64,000 nt of DNA, taken from assembly GCF_947172395.1 (NCBI RefSeq), contig NC_069093.1, forward strand, positions 7,537,561 through 7,601,560, written 5' to 3'. Shown here one piece after another: positions 52,733 to 63,525 of the stretch. The translations under genes and the position numbers were made by a program. The notes under the pieces were generated by a model, which worked only from the letters and a program-made list of their open reading frames with translations, did not search any database and was not told where the DNA came from. This DNA comes from Bicyclus anynana (lineage: Eukaryota; Arthropoda; Insecta; Lepidoptera; Nymphalidae). Every line of letters begins with the position of its first letter. Within the stretch, counting starts at the first letter, position 1.

Positions 52733-53046
52733 TCCATATTCAGAGTTTAAAAATTTTCCGGAAATCTTGAAGTAAAAAGCTAATTTCTGTATTTTTTAAA
52801 ATTTTTACATAAAGCAGAGAGTTTCGGAGAAAAAGGGTATGGTCAGTTGTCGCCTATTTGTTTAAATAACTTATATTTTGAGATATCATTTGATGTATCA
52901 GTAAGTATAAGTGTAAGAATTGATATGTGTACCAAATTTCAACAGGATTGGTCCAGTACATTCGGAGAAAACAGACAGACGTTAAAATGTGCGCAAGTGA
53001 CATTATAAGGGTTCCGTTTTTGTACTACATACGTTCGGAACCCTAA
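52733..53046 (-). mobile_element. GGGTTCCG-hairpin element, minus copy
   Basis: It ends in the hairpin AGGGTTCCGTTTTTGTACTA ... CGGAACCCT (53008-53043). Shared words with 8586-9065 are GGTCCAGTACATTCGGAGAA and AGCTAATTTCTGTATTTTTT. It lacks the extra middle of that copy. Confidence 0.8.
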
Positions 53047-53662
53047 CAATGTAGTAGCGGCCTCGTATATTGATCGCTTACAACAACCGACATGCATATG
53101 GAAATTAAAGATTACGAAAGGGTTGTTAATGAAAAATGTAATGAGTATTGACGCTATTTTTACCCGGTCCATACACTTCATGTTCAAGTTTAATAAAATT
53201 TCCCCGAAGCACTGAACATTTCGCGTTTCGCATTTTAATTTCATTAATTCATTTCTTGCTCGGCGGCTCGTACGCTCTCGCTTATGATTAAATTCTCTTT
53301 GACACTTACAACATTAGCATCTTTGTGATTCACGATGTTAGTTGACGTTGTTTATTTCTCTGAGGCTCTATCTTCTTACTTTGGTATAATTACTACGTAT
53401 TATTAAGTTTAGAATTATCCAGAAATTATCAAGTTTTAATTATCAAGTTTCGCTTTTACTTATGTAAAAAGTAAAAGCGAAGCTTGACCTATTAAACCTA
53501 TTAAATAATGTAGAAGAAAATCATTCTATCCAATATCTAAGGTTCCGACTGTTTTCTAATTGCTTTCTACACTTCTGGACTGAGCTTTTTTTTTTCTTTT
53601 CAGTTTTTTTATACTTTATGCAGTCGGGTTTTTTTATTTATTTAATTAATTTATTTATTAAT
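53047..53662. other. Unrecognised DNA with one 18-bp-arm hairpin
   Basis: CAAGTTTCGCTTTTACTT at 53444-53461 pairs with 53469-53486 with one mismatch, around a 7-base loop. The 101-codon minus frame at 52939-53244 runs through the preceding TE and is not called. Confidence 0.45.
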
Positions 53663-54154
53663 ATGATCGATACTGAAGCCGTAAACTCTTTTTTGTCTGT
53701 CTGTCTGTCCGTCCGTCTTTTTTATTACTGGGCATCACGCTGAATGAAAACTACTGAATGAAATCAAATGAAACTTGCAACGATTTGTGTCCATAATAAG
53801 AAGGAATAAGTAATAATAATAAGTGTAAGGTCCCTTATCCTTACTGTAATAGCAGTAATTCACCGTCTCACCACTACACTATAATGCCTGCCTTGTCCCA
53901 CTACCGGTGTATATATACACAAACACTACAATAAGGATGCTTTTTGTCGCGAAAATAAAATGAGAAAGGAGTAAACTAGGGATATAAAGTTTGTATGGAA
54001 ATTCTTTTATTTGTAAATGTAAAATGATTAGTGAACTATTTATTATACTTTAAAAATCTTGCAAAAATATAAATAGAATAGTGTGAAATAAGGGTTGAAG
54101 TAGGGGTAGTTTACATCGATTTTCACGCGGACGAGGTCGCGGGCGTCCGCTAGT
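53663..54154 (-). mobile_element. ACTAGCGG-headed element, body type 5, with inserted segment
   Basis: The head ends at 54154. GTCTGTCTGTCTGTCCGTCC and GGGCATCACGCTGAATG mark the distal part. About 53805-53935 (TAAGGTCCCTTATCC to ACACAAACACTACAATAAGG) interrupts the block CATAATA...AGGATACTTTTT seen intact at 10241-10272. Confidence 0.8.
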
Positions 54155-54308
54155 CAATAATAAGAACTCAAGCTGTATGGTCAACTATCATAGCTTGTTG
54201 TCGTTGCTACTTGCTGTACAAAATAAAGATGAATTAAAAATGTCGTAAAAAGTTGTAGCAAACTTTTTTTGATTAAGTAATGATTTAATTATGTGGATTT
54301 TTTTAGAT

Positions 54309-54556
54309 AGTAGCGGACGCCCGCGACTTCGTCCGCGTGGAACTCGATGTAAACTTTCAACTACTCCTACCCAACTCTACCCCTACCCTACCCTACCCCT
54401 ACCCCTACCCTACCCCTACCTTTTCCTGAATTTTCTTTGCTATAAACCTCACGGAGCCCGAGACCTTTCCAACGAATGCAAAACCGTGGAAATCGGTTCG
54501 TGCTTTCTGGAGTTATAGCGTCAGGAAGGAAAACCCGACTTATTTTTATATATTAG
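54309..54556 (+). mobile_element. ACTAGCGG-headed TAGGG-array element, body type 4
   Basis: Plus copy with TAGCGGACGCCCGCGACTTC head, CCCTACCCTACCCCTACC array (54361-54420) and the same tail as 6981-7321: CCTCACGGAGCCCGAGACCT, GTTCGTGCTTTCTGGAGTTA, GGAAGGAAAACCCGACTTAT. Confidence 0.9.
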
Positions 54557-54623
54557 AATAAGTAAAGGCCGCCGGGTAGGCCTGGGCCGGGGATGGGCAT
54601 TCCCCTTTGGAATCGTAATAGAT

Positions 54624-54726
54624 TTTACACTGGATTAAAATATTGACACTTTTCATCCCGGAAAAATCCATGGTTGCCCGTGATTTGTGAAAAACTGAAT
54701 TCCACGCGGATGAAGTCGCCGGCGGC
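54624..54726 (-). mobile_element. ACTAGCGG-type fragment, body type 2
   Basis: CTTTTCATCCCGGAAAAATC, CATGGTTGCCCGTGATTTGT and ACTGAATTCCACGCGGATGA match the minus copy at 27600-27924. Confidence 0.75.
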
Positions 54727-55469
54727 GTCTTTTATAAAAAAAATGAGAAAAGTCTGACTATTCCAGGCTCGTATTTTGTTCCTCTATATTTCGAAAAGAT
54801 CTGTAAAGACTGTTAGTAAAAGAAGTATGTAAAACTCGTTAAGTGGCGGGTCGGTGGGAATCGTAACAGCTGCAGGGCTCGCGTCCAAATCATAGCGGAG
54901 AACTAAGTTCTAGAGTTGGTGTAAAAGCCACAAGAATGTTAACAAGACTCGACACAGTACCTCATTGAGATATTCAGTCGCATTTGAAATTTAAATTTCG
55001 AACTGTCGAACGAAGAGAAATAAGTATTAACGACGACTATTTTTATTTGATTTATTAATAAAACCTCATTGTTGTGAATTGACTCGATACGTTTTATTTT
55101 AGACCTCAATATGTGAAGTTGTTTACGTAAGAATTTAAAATGCTGCACACTGTTTACTGAAATACTTCAATTTATAAATAAAAAATATACCTGTTAGATA
55201 CCTTAATATTATCTCCATTGCTAAGAGGTTGGACTTACTGAAAAAAACCTTGTCCAATTAAATAAACCCATATTTTCACTTAGAAGGTTGATTTTTTCAC
55301 AGCTTCAGATTTTGTAGATCTAAAAAAAGCAAATATTATTAGATCAATGAAATCTGATTATATATTTTTCATATGACCTCTATACCTCCATGCGTTTTCG
55401 AGATACAGGGCTTTGACAGATAGACCGCCAGACGTACAACAAAGTGTTCCTATGAGGTATCTGTTTTTT
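54727..55469. other. Unrecognised DNA
   Basis: The 69-codon minus frame at 54939-55148 is AT-rich without a domain. Confidence 0.4.
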
Positions 55470-55770
55470 TAGAGTTTACTCCTTAAGAATCGATTTTTCA
55501 TATATAGCCCCCAGTATTAAAAAAATATGGGCAGTAAAATGTTACGTTTTTGTTCGCAATCTATTCTGCGCACCTTTCACCGAGCGCTGCCGCCAACACC
55601 GTGCACATGCGTGCGGGCGCGCACGCCGCGGCCTGCTGCTCTTCGGTTGCGCACCTTTCACTTTTCAGGTGTCGTATTGAGACGTACATACACAAACACT
55701 TATTTAGGCAGTCGATCTGAAATAGTAAACTAAATTCGTGCGTCGGAGCTGACACACACTTTTTCTTTTG
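55470..55770 (+). mobile_element. GCGCACC repeat, copy 2
   Basis: GAGTTTACTCCTTAAGAATC, CATATATAGCCCCCAGTATT, GCGCACCTTTCACC, GCGCGCACGCCGCGGCCTGC, TTTTCAGGTGTCGTATTGAG and GTGCGTCGGAGCTGACACAC match 34974-35252. The overlapping 68- and 64-codon frames are artefacts. Confidence 0.75.
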
Positions 55771-55777
55771 AGTTACG

Positions 55778-55980
55778 AAAAAAAAAAATGTGAGCCTGGC
55801 AGGTGTGAAACATCGACATTTTTTTGAAAAAGTTAAACAACACTGTATACACTATAGGTATCCGAGCTCAGTGTAACGAGAGAGATGGCTTAACGCCGGA
55901 TCGAGTGAGTCGATTGCGCATGGCGACGCGTCGCCACACCGTACACACTACTGAATATAGACTGTATATGTATACAATCA
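55778..55980 (-). repeat. Palindrome-bearing repeat, copy 2
   Basis: Inverse of 3090-3305, including the palindrome at 55921-55936 and TTGTTTAACTTTT / ATGTCGATGTTTCACACC words in complement. It directly follows a GCGCACC repeat. Confidence 0.8.
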
Positions 55981-56519
55981 TATAGTGGTTATATAGTGGT
56001 TTTAGTGCGGCTAGACATGTTTCACATCAAAAACTAAACAGAACAAAATATCGTCGGGCTGGTTGCAATACTTCATCCTAGCGATACTTATCTTTCCACT
56101 CTGCGGTGTCCACGAACCTCTATCGCAGGTCATTGTGGGCTCCAGAGGCAATAACATCTCACTTTGTGAACCATGAATCAACTCGGCCGTAATGTGAGCG
56201 TAGTGTACCGTGGTATCAGTTGTGCGATGAATTTCACTTGTAGTTCTACTGAATAATAAATTTAACTGAGATGCAGCACGTACTTAACTTTTATCGTCTA
56301 TGCATATTGTAACTACATAGTATAGGAATAAAGGTCACCTCAACCACTAAGCCACTTGTGGAACATATAGATATCGCTACCGCACTTCGAAAGTGTTCCG
56401 TACCCGTAAAAGCTAATCTTGGAATGTAAGCCCCCAAGTATAACGAAATGGGAAAAATCATACTTGTTATCGACTACTTCCAAAACCGCTTCAATATTTT
56501 AAAAAAAATCATTACAAAT
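55981..56519. other. Unrecognised DNA
   Basis: CCATGAATCAACTCGGCCGT at 56171 loosely resembles CCATGAATCAGAAAGCTTGT at 50155. I see no gene. Confidence 0.35.
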
Positions 56520-56839
56520 AATAATAAAAGAGCCGTGATAGGTCAGTGGATATGACCTATGCCTCTGATTCCAGAGGGTGTGGATTCGAATCCGGTCCGG
56601 GGCATGCACCTCCAACTTTCATTTGAGTGCATTTTAAGAAATTAAATACAACGTGTCTCAAACGATGAAGGAAAAACATCGTGAGGAAACTTGCATAGCA
56701 GAGAATTTTCTTAATTCTCTGCGTTTGTGAAGTTTGCCAATCCGCATTGGGCCAGCGTGGTGGACTATTGGCCTAACCTCTCTCACTTTGATAGGAGACT
56801 CGAGTTCAGCAGCGAGCCGAATTGATAACGAATAATAAA
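56520..56839 (+). mobile_element. SINE-A, plus copy, complete head and B box
   Basis: AGCCGTGATAGGTCAGTGGA, then GGATTCGAATCCGGTCC (B box), AAACATCGTGAGGAAACTTG, CCAGCGTGGTGGACTATTGG. AATAATAAA at 56520-56528 and 56831-56839 is a probable 9-bp target duplication, though its low complexity weakens it. Confidence 0.92.
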
Positions 56840-57564
56840 TGACGTTTTAGTTTAATTTGTTTTTTGTATGTACATTTGTAACTGATAACGGACATAGTAA
56901 AGTCAAGTCCGAATTTAGTACAAAGTAAAATATGTATAATTGTATATTGTTAGCGTGGTATTAAATAAATATTTAAAAAACCCTTTTTGTAGCAAAAAGA
57001 AGGTCGAAAAACTTTATTTACTACCACGATGACATCATAATAAATCCGAGTCTCACGCCTTATAAGCCTCTCCGCCCTTTAATCATCTTTTGTCCTCTTG
57101 CCCCCTTGCTTCTGCGCTCGCCCAGACGGTGACGCCGCTAAGGCCTCTACTTAAGGCTTAAGGTGCCTGCGACAATCACAAGGCTTGAGAAGGAAAATAA
57201 GAATGAAAGTTTCTCTAATTATGTACTTTACGGTAATATTCAGCCCCTTGTTACAATTTTACAAAGATAACATAACTGTTTCCTACGCTATTCCAACAAG
57301 TAGTTCTAATTTCATAGTTATTAAAAACTTTTGTGTTGCTTCTAACGCGCCCGTTTTTTTTCATTAAAAGTTTTGTGACGCTCTCGTTGTAGAGAAAAAA
57401 ACTGATATTACGTTAGTTTTTCTAGTTTTCGTAACAATGTCAGAGGTGGAGAATTCTTTTATCTCTATAAATGTTCCTTATAACACTTATATCATTTGCA
57501 GAGATAGTAGAGATAGAGATAGAGTGTATTATATCAGTTGGAGCTTTTAATACAAATATTATTA
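56840..57564. other. Unrecognised DNA
   Basis: 57060-57180 is C-rich (GCCTCTCCGCCCTTTAATC, CCTCTTGCCCCCTTGCTTCT) but has no long open frame. A 60-codon frame follows at 57185-57367 without a domain. Confidence 0.4.
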
Positions 57565-57889
57565 ACTAGCGGACGCCCGCGACTTCGTCTGCCCTTAGAC
57601 CTCTTTAATCCAGCTCTTACAGTAGTATCGCTGTAAAAATGGATTAATCACTTTCGTTTTCCCAACGTTTCCCTTCACTGCTCTGCTCCTATTGATCGTA
57701 GCGTAATGAGAAGTATACTATAACCTGCCCAGGAGTATGAAGTATAGTTTCGTTAAAATCCTTCGAGTAGTTCTTGTTTCTATAACGAACATAAGACAGA
57801 CGGACAGACAGACAAAAATTTTACTAATTGTATTTTTGGCATCAGTATCGATCACTAATCACCCCCTTATAGTTATAGATAAAATAGAT
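57565..57889 (+). mobile_element. ACTAGCGG-headed element with body-type-3 tail, no array
   Basis: The head ACTAGCGGACGCCCGCGACT continues into TTAGACCTCTTTAATCCAGC (a type-6-like start, compare 21614), then jumps to TCCCTTCACTGCTCTGCTCC, AACCTGCCCAGGAGTATG and AATTTTACTAATTGTATTTT of body type 3. It is a recombinant or deleted form. Confidence 0.8.
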
Positions 57890-58031
57890 AGGCCCAGTTA
57901 ATTACAATCATTGTCGTCATTTTTGGCCTATATTTAACAGCCACTGAAAGGAGAGAGGTTATGGTACATCCAAAGACAATACAAAGTCTTCCTGAAATAA
58001 ATAACTATCTACCTGATATACTTCTCTATAT

Positions 58032-58286
58032 TTGACAGCCTCCGTGGCGCAGTGCTATGCGCGGTGGATTTACAAAAATGGAGGACCGAGGCTTCGGCCG
58101 TGGCTAGTTACCACTCTACCGGCAAAGACGTACTGCCAAGCGATTTAGCGGTCCGGTCCCGATGTCGTGTAGAAACCGAAAAGGAACGATTTTCATCCTT
58201 CTCCTAAAAAGTGAGCCCGCTTCCATCTTGGACTGCATCATCACTTACCGTCAGGTGTGATTGTAGTCAAGGGCTAACTTGTGAAG
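58032..58286 (+). mobile_element. SINE-B with B box deleted
   Basis: TTGACAGCCTCCGTGGCGCA and the A box are present, then about 80 bases covering the B box are missing between GGAGGACC and GAGGCTTCGGCCGTGG. The rest is normal to CTAACTTGTGAAG. Confidence 0.88.
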
Positions 58287-59317
58287 TTGTTCTAATGTTC
58301 AAACAAAACTCCCCTACAGTTTTATAATGGTATAGGTATGACTAGAAAGATGCTACCACAAACTAGCTATAGTGATATAATTCACCGCGTCTCACCTACT
58401 TCGTTATCTTTTCAAAATCCTTCCGGCCCTTGGAAATCACTCCATTATGCTGGAGGCTTTTACCTCAGCATATCGCAGACTTCACCAAAAATTCACATAA
58501 AATGAAGTGAAGAAGCACTTAGGTACTGTCAGTAAAATACTGTAAAAATGTATTTTGGAATAATGAATTTCTCGGAAACTACTGTGATATAAAATACAGG
58601 ACAAGTGTGAGTGAGGGTTCCGTACAAATTTGTTTAAACTACATGGTTGATTACGTTTTTTAAATCAATACTACTCATATATTTTTATAACTAATTATAA
58701 AAAAGCACAATCAAAATATATGGCCACAACTTTTTAACAATAACTAAAATTGTAAACTTGATTGAAAAACGTTTTGCTCGCTTAATCAAACTTTTAAGCT
58801 TATTGTTAGGTACTAGTGAAAGTCACATTAAAATCAGTTCAGCTGTTCCAGAGATTAGCCCAGGTAAAGAGAAAGACAGACATACAAAGATTTTAATAAA
58901 GCTTCTTTAATATGTTTTATTACCTTGCTAAGCTAAGCTAAGCTTTTACGATTTAGCACAAAACAGTTATTTTGAAATGACAGACAAACAATTCAACTTT
59001 ATATATATGTATTGATAAGTAAAGATTTATTTGTTTAATAAGATTATTAATATCTATCTGCATGGGAAAATGCCCGTAAAGACTAGTTTCATTGATTTAA
59101 GGTATCGCCTCTCTACTCACAAGCTTTAACTCGATTTACCCTCGTAGCTTCGTAGCGATCATCAAATTAATTCAGGCTATGTGCATCCCCCATCTTGCAT
59201 CAGGACACAATATTCAATGTGTGTAGTAGATACGTGTACATATACAGGAACAATTGTATATTGTATATACACAAGATACTCGGGAGTATTTCCCATAGCT
59301 CTATGGTTATATTCTTT
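58287..59317. other. Mostly unrecognised DNA
   Basis: GAGTGAGGGTTCCGTAC near 58612 resembles the GGGTTCCG element edge, and ATCAGTTCAGCTGTTCCAGA near 58833 has the wording of an RTE-tail retroposon. Both are too short to place. Confidence 0.4.
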
Positions 59318-60015
59318 ACTAGCGGACGCCCGCGACTTCGTCCGCGTGAAAGTCGATGTAAACTTCCAACTACTCCTAGCCTACCTCTACCCTACCCCTA
59401 CCCTACCCTACCACTACCCTACCCCTACCCTACCCTTACCCTACTCTACCCCTACCCTACTCTACCCCTACCCAAGAAACCCCCTATAAACATAAGAGAC
59501 AAATATAATTAGAAAGCTCCGGAATGCTAAGCTATCGGGAGTTACACGTGTTATTGTGGGTCAACCATAAAAGATAGACATATATATATATATGCTGTTG
59601 TGTTTTTTTATATAATTTTAAGGACAAACATTTCCGTCATACATGATTTCTATGTAGCCTTAACCATTAAGGATGTACACGCGACGGAAGCTTAAAAAAT
59701 GGAGTAACTTCTCCCGTTTTCTCAACATTTCTCTTCACTGCTCTGCTCCTGTTGATCGCAGCGTGATGAAAAGTATAACTATAACCTGCCCAGGAGTATG
59801 TAAAATAATTGTACCAAGTTTCGTTAAAATCCGTCGAGTAGTTTTTGTTTCTATAAAGAACATACAGACAGACAGACAGACAAAAATTTTATTGATTGCA
59901 TTTTTGGCATCAGTATCGATTACTAATCACCCCCTGACAGTTATTTTGGAAATATAAATAATATATATTTCATGTACAGAATTGACCTCTCTACAGATTT
60001 ATTATAAGTATAGAT
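59318..60015 (+). mobile_element. ACTAGCGG-headed TAGGG-array element, body type 3, copy 3
   Basis: Plus orientation: head ACTAGCGGACGCCCGCGACT, CCCTA array 59380-59472, AAGCTCCGGAATGCTAAGCT, TAACCTGCCCAGGAGTATG, CAGACAGACAGACAGAC, and tail ATTTATTATAAGTATAGAT. The array is followed directly by a junction that skips ~100 bases of body present in copies 1 and 2. The 94-105-codon frames here are artefacts. Confidence 0.93.
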
Positions 60016-60767
60016 ATAGATGGAAAAACTAAAAAAATATCTAAGAAACATGTGTTCTAAAATTAATATTTTCGGAGTAAAAAATATTTCTTTTGTAAAT
60101 ACTTAAGATATATTTACTTACGAGTATAAGTTTAAAAACTTTGCTAGAAAAGCTCAAAACTCACTTTTTTATGTTTCGTTATATGTTACGTTTCTCCAAG
60201 ATTTGATGTTTTAATTCAGCTTTTACTGTACAAGCGGTTCTAAAGTCTGCTTGTAAAACTTGTCTAAAAGATACGCTTAAATAGCTTTACCGGTATTTTA
60301 TCTACCTGCTTTGTTAAGTTCAAAAATTTTTTCTGAGATAGTTGTAGTGAGAGACATATTGTAGTAAGAGAGATCTTTATTTTTGTTTCATTTTACTTTG
60401 GATCAAGATCAGGTACTGTTTGAGTTTTCTTAAGCAAAAAGTTACTACCTTAAATTACGAGTAAAACTTGTGATTTTAATTTTAGTAACTAAAGAAAAGT
60501 TAAGAATATAAAAAAAAGTGTTTTGGCAACACAATTTACCTGATCATTAAATTGTTTCATTGGAAGCGTATTCAATAAATTGGTACCAATATATTTTCTG
60601 GTTGACTGCCTCATTTTTCCTGTGGTTAAACTGTGGCTTTAGATCTTGAGGTCCTAGCTTTGAGTCTTGGGGCTATGAAATACTGACTTTTCTTTCTTCT
60701 TCTATCAGTAAAGATTCTCAACCCCGAGTTGGGAAGTTAGTAAAGAGCACGCTAAGTCGTCGGCCCT
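60016..60767. other. Mostly unrecognised DNA
   Basis: 60721-60767 (GAGTTGGGAAGTTAGTAAAG, AGAGCACGCTAAGTCGTCGG) is a scrap of the retroposon at 20353. Confidence 0.4.
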
Positions 60768-60858
60768 GGGCGGCTATTCTCTAACTTTGTTTTGTATAAC
60801 TCGCAAGTGCGAATTTCGAATTCACAGCTATGTTTCTCATTCTATAGTATCGTGTTAA

Positions 60859-60896
<38 letters not shown>

Positions 60897-60957
60897 TCGA
60901 ATTCGAAACTCGCATTTGAGAGATATAAAAGTATCGTTACAGAATAGCCTAACTGGT
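60768..60957. repeat. Head-to-head LINE tails around (AG)15
   Basis: Left copy (minus) ACTCGCAAGTGCGAATTTCG and CATTCTATAGTATCGTGTTA, right copy (plus) CGAATTCGAAACTCGCATTT and GTTACAGAATAGCC. Both match 43980-44080. The centre 60861-60890 is an uninterrupted AG run. Confidence 0.7.
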
Positions 60958-61510
60958 CATTACAATCATCATCTTTTTCATACAGATCGCTACAAAATTA
61001 TCACGTTAAGACCGCCAACCCGGACCGAATCAGTGTGGTGGGTGGGTGTTAACTTCATATACCCTTTCCTATAAGGCGAGGTAGGTAGGTTGATAAATAC
61101 CAATGTTTTCATTTAATACAGTTAAAGGCCTATATGAAAACATTTATGTATTTTTAACAATTAAATATTAATATATTCACCATTTTAGATTTTCAGGCGG
61201 ACGAATGAAAAATATAAAGGGCGGTTTTCCGACGCTAAGGAATTACGCCTTTTATGATTGCCTTCGTTCGTCCAAGTGCCTCTGAGGCTTTTGGCAGCAG
61301 AATTAATGAGTTGTTGAAACAACAGGCTCTCGTAAATGTAGCACGTCCCTCTGTGGTTTGCAACGCGTTAATAAAAAGTTTCCTTCTCATTTTTCTCGTA
61401 TTTACGACAGCTTTTTATGATGTTTTCACCACGGACTTAGAGTATAACTACAATTATACTTTGAACATATGAAACCTTTATAAATTTTAAAGCAAAGGAT
61501 TAAAAATATT
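60958..61510. other. Mostly unrecognised DNA
   Basis: 61033-61090 (GTGTGGTGGGTGGGTGTTAA, ACCCTTTCCTATAAGG) is a GCGTGGTGG-family scrap. The 72-codon frame at 61254-61472 has no domain. Confidence 0.4.
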
Positions 61511-61710
61511 CTTAAGAAATTAAATATCACGTGTCTCAAATAGTGAAGGAAATACATTGTAAGGAAACATACCTGCATACCTCAGAATTTTCTTAATTCT
61601 CTACTGTGTGTAGTCTGCAAATCCGAATTTTGCCAGCGTGGTGAGCCTAACCAGTCTCATTCTGAGAGGAGACTCGTGCTCAACAGTGAGTTGAGAGAGT
61701 CGTTAATGAT
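61511..61710 (+). mobile_element. SINE-A, 5'-truncated
   Basis: CTTAAGAAATTAAATATCAC, TAAGGAAACATACCTGCATA, CTCATTCTGAGAGGAGACTC and CAACAGTGAG, with a TTAATGATGA tail. The tRNA-like head is missing. Confidence 0.88.
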
Positions 61711-61889
61711 GAATATATAACTTGTAAATTACGCAACGGATTTTTATTCGGTTTTCATCATTAGATAGAAGTGATTAAAAAGGAACGGTATAGTATAACA
61801 TTGTTCCTTTACGACGAAGTCTCTGGCATGCCCTTGTTGCACTACGAACTACTTCATTAATAGATTCTCTTTATACATTTTTGGAGTTG

Positions 61890-62045
61890 CTTGCTGCTGC
61901 CCCTCGGTTGCGCACCTTTCACTTTTCAGGCGTAGGTATTGAGACGTACATAGTGCATGCTGCGGGGCAACATACACCTATTTAGACAGCCGACTTCAAA
62001 GAGTAAACTCCATTCGTGCGTCGCAGCTGACACACCCTTTTTTTC
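61890..62045 (+). mobile_element. GCGCACC repeat, copy 3, 5'-truncated
   Basis: CCCTCGGTTGCGCACCTTTC, CTTTTCAGGCGTAGGTATTG, CAACATACACCTATTTAGAC and GAGTAAACTCCATTCGTGCG match the right half of 34974-35252. Confidence 0.75.
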
Positions 62046-62842
62046 ACCATGGTGATCCTTTTAATGCGACGATGTATATAAAATGTCATCCATTCTTTAT
62101 AGGTATACACGAGTCAAATAGAAAGCTTTTCTGTGTCACCCCTCCAAAGTCCACGGCGGAGCGCACCACGGCCTATTTTCTTCTATAGTAACAGTTTACT
62201 CTCTCAAGTCCCATTCACCTTTTCATAGGGTCCCATTTGTTAGCAAATGAAAAGTAAACACCGTTTACTGTATTACATTTATTCGAATTATTCGTGACAA
62301 ATGACACTTTAATTACATTATCGTAAGTTAACATACGCTAAGTATTATTTTTGAGCTTACCGGTTCTCTCAATTCCTATATCAGCCTAGCCAGCTACCGC
62401 TGGTGGCCCAAACACACTGGGGGTGATTCGTCGAATATTTACAATTACATAATTAATGTACCTATATTATAATGCACCACACGTACAATGTAATTTTACA
62501 ATTCATTTTATTATTACAATAAAAATAGACAAACAATTACATGAATAAACGATCATAATATACAATCAAGACATCGACACCAGCTTTTGAAACTAGGTTT
62601 TTATTCAGTTCTTTAAATTAAAACAACAAAATAATTATTACTTATGCAAATGCAAAATATATGTTATCATTGGCAGATGAATAAAGTAATTCTGACTATG
62701 ACCATTTTCGAAAAAGATTTAAATCTATGGAATAAAAAAAGTAATATATGGCGTTGCGCAAACGTAGACACATTTTGTTACCAACGAGGGAGACATAAAC
62801 ATAAATTACCTTCCATACAAATTGTACAGGTAAAAGGATTGC
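62046..62842. other. Unrecognised DNA
   Basis: A 106-codon plus frame at 62644-62964 runs into the tandem duplication. Its partner region in unit 2 is not open, which argues against coding. Confidence 0.45.
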
Positions 62843-63525
62843 TCCACACAAGCGTCTGTGTCTACTTGCAGCCACCGAAATCTCGTTTTCCTGTAGCCCA
62901 TGTCAGTAAACAGGCCAAAGTAAACAGTTCGTTGACACAGTCAATGAACGATTCGGTCATTTGACCCGAGGGCGGGCAGCGTGGAATACATCGATTATTG
63001 CAATTAATCTTTTTTAAATATCTCATTCATTGGCTAATGGATCGCATTTAAAATAAACGATTTTATGGATTGCATCGTCATAATGTGGGGTAGTTCATCA
63101 AGACTTGTAGATACAGATAGTCGTTTTTGCTAATGGGTACTAGAGATCATTGGTTACTAACAATAATAGAATTTAATCAATCGTCCACACAAGCCTCTGT
63201 CTCTACTTGTGCAGCCACTGAATTCACGTTTTCCTACAGCCCAATTCAGTAAATAGTCCGTTGACACAATCAATGAACGATTCGGTCATTTGACCCGAGG
63301 GTGGGCAGCGGGGAAATACATATCGATTATTGTAATTAATCTTTAATATCTCATTCACTGGTTAATGGATCGCATGTAAAATGAACGGTTTTATGGAGTG
63401 CATCGACATAATTTACTATCTACAAATTATTTGAAGTACTACCCCACTTTTGTAGATAGTAATTTTTGCTACTAGGTAGGTACTAGAGATTTTTGGTTAT
63501 CAACAATAATTAAATTGTAGTAATT
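62843..63525. repeat. Tandem duplication, 341-base unit
   Basis: Unit 1 from TCCACACAAGCGTCTGTG (62843), unit 2 from TCCACACAAGCCTCTGTC (63184). Long identical words include CAATGAACGATTCGGTCATT, TGACCCGAGGG and TAATGGATCGCAT. Small indels (for example CCAAAGTAAACAG only in unit 1) show that it is old. It is non-coding and does not match any TE family in the window. Confidence 0.9.

Noticed and set aside
59181..59512. 102- and 105-codon frames rich in Pro, Tyr, Thr, Leu
   Set aside because: Translation of the CCCTA array of a non-coding element. The same applies to 7099-7293 and 52462-52737.
62644..62964. 106-codon frame
   Set aside because: It extends into a tandem duplication whose second unit is interrupted by indels in this frame, and no domain is seen.
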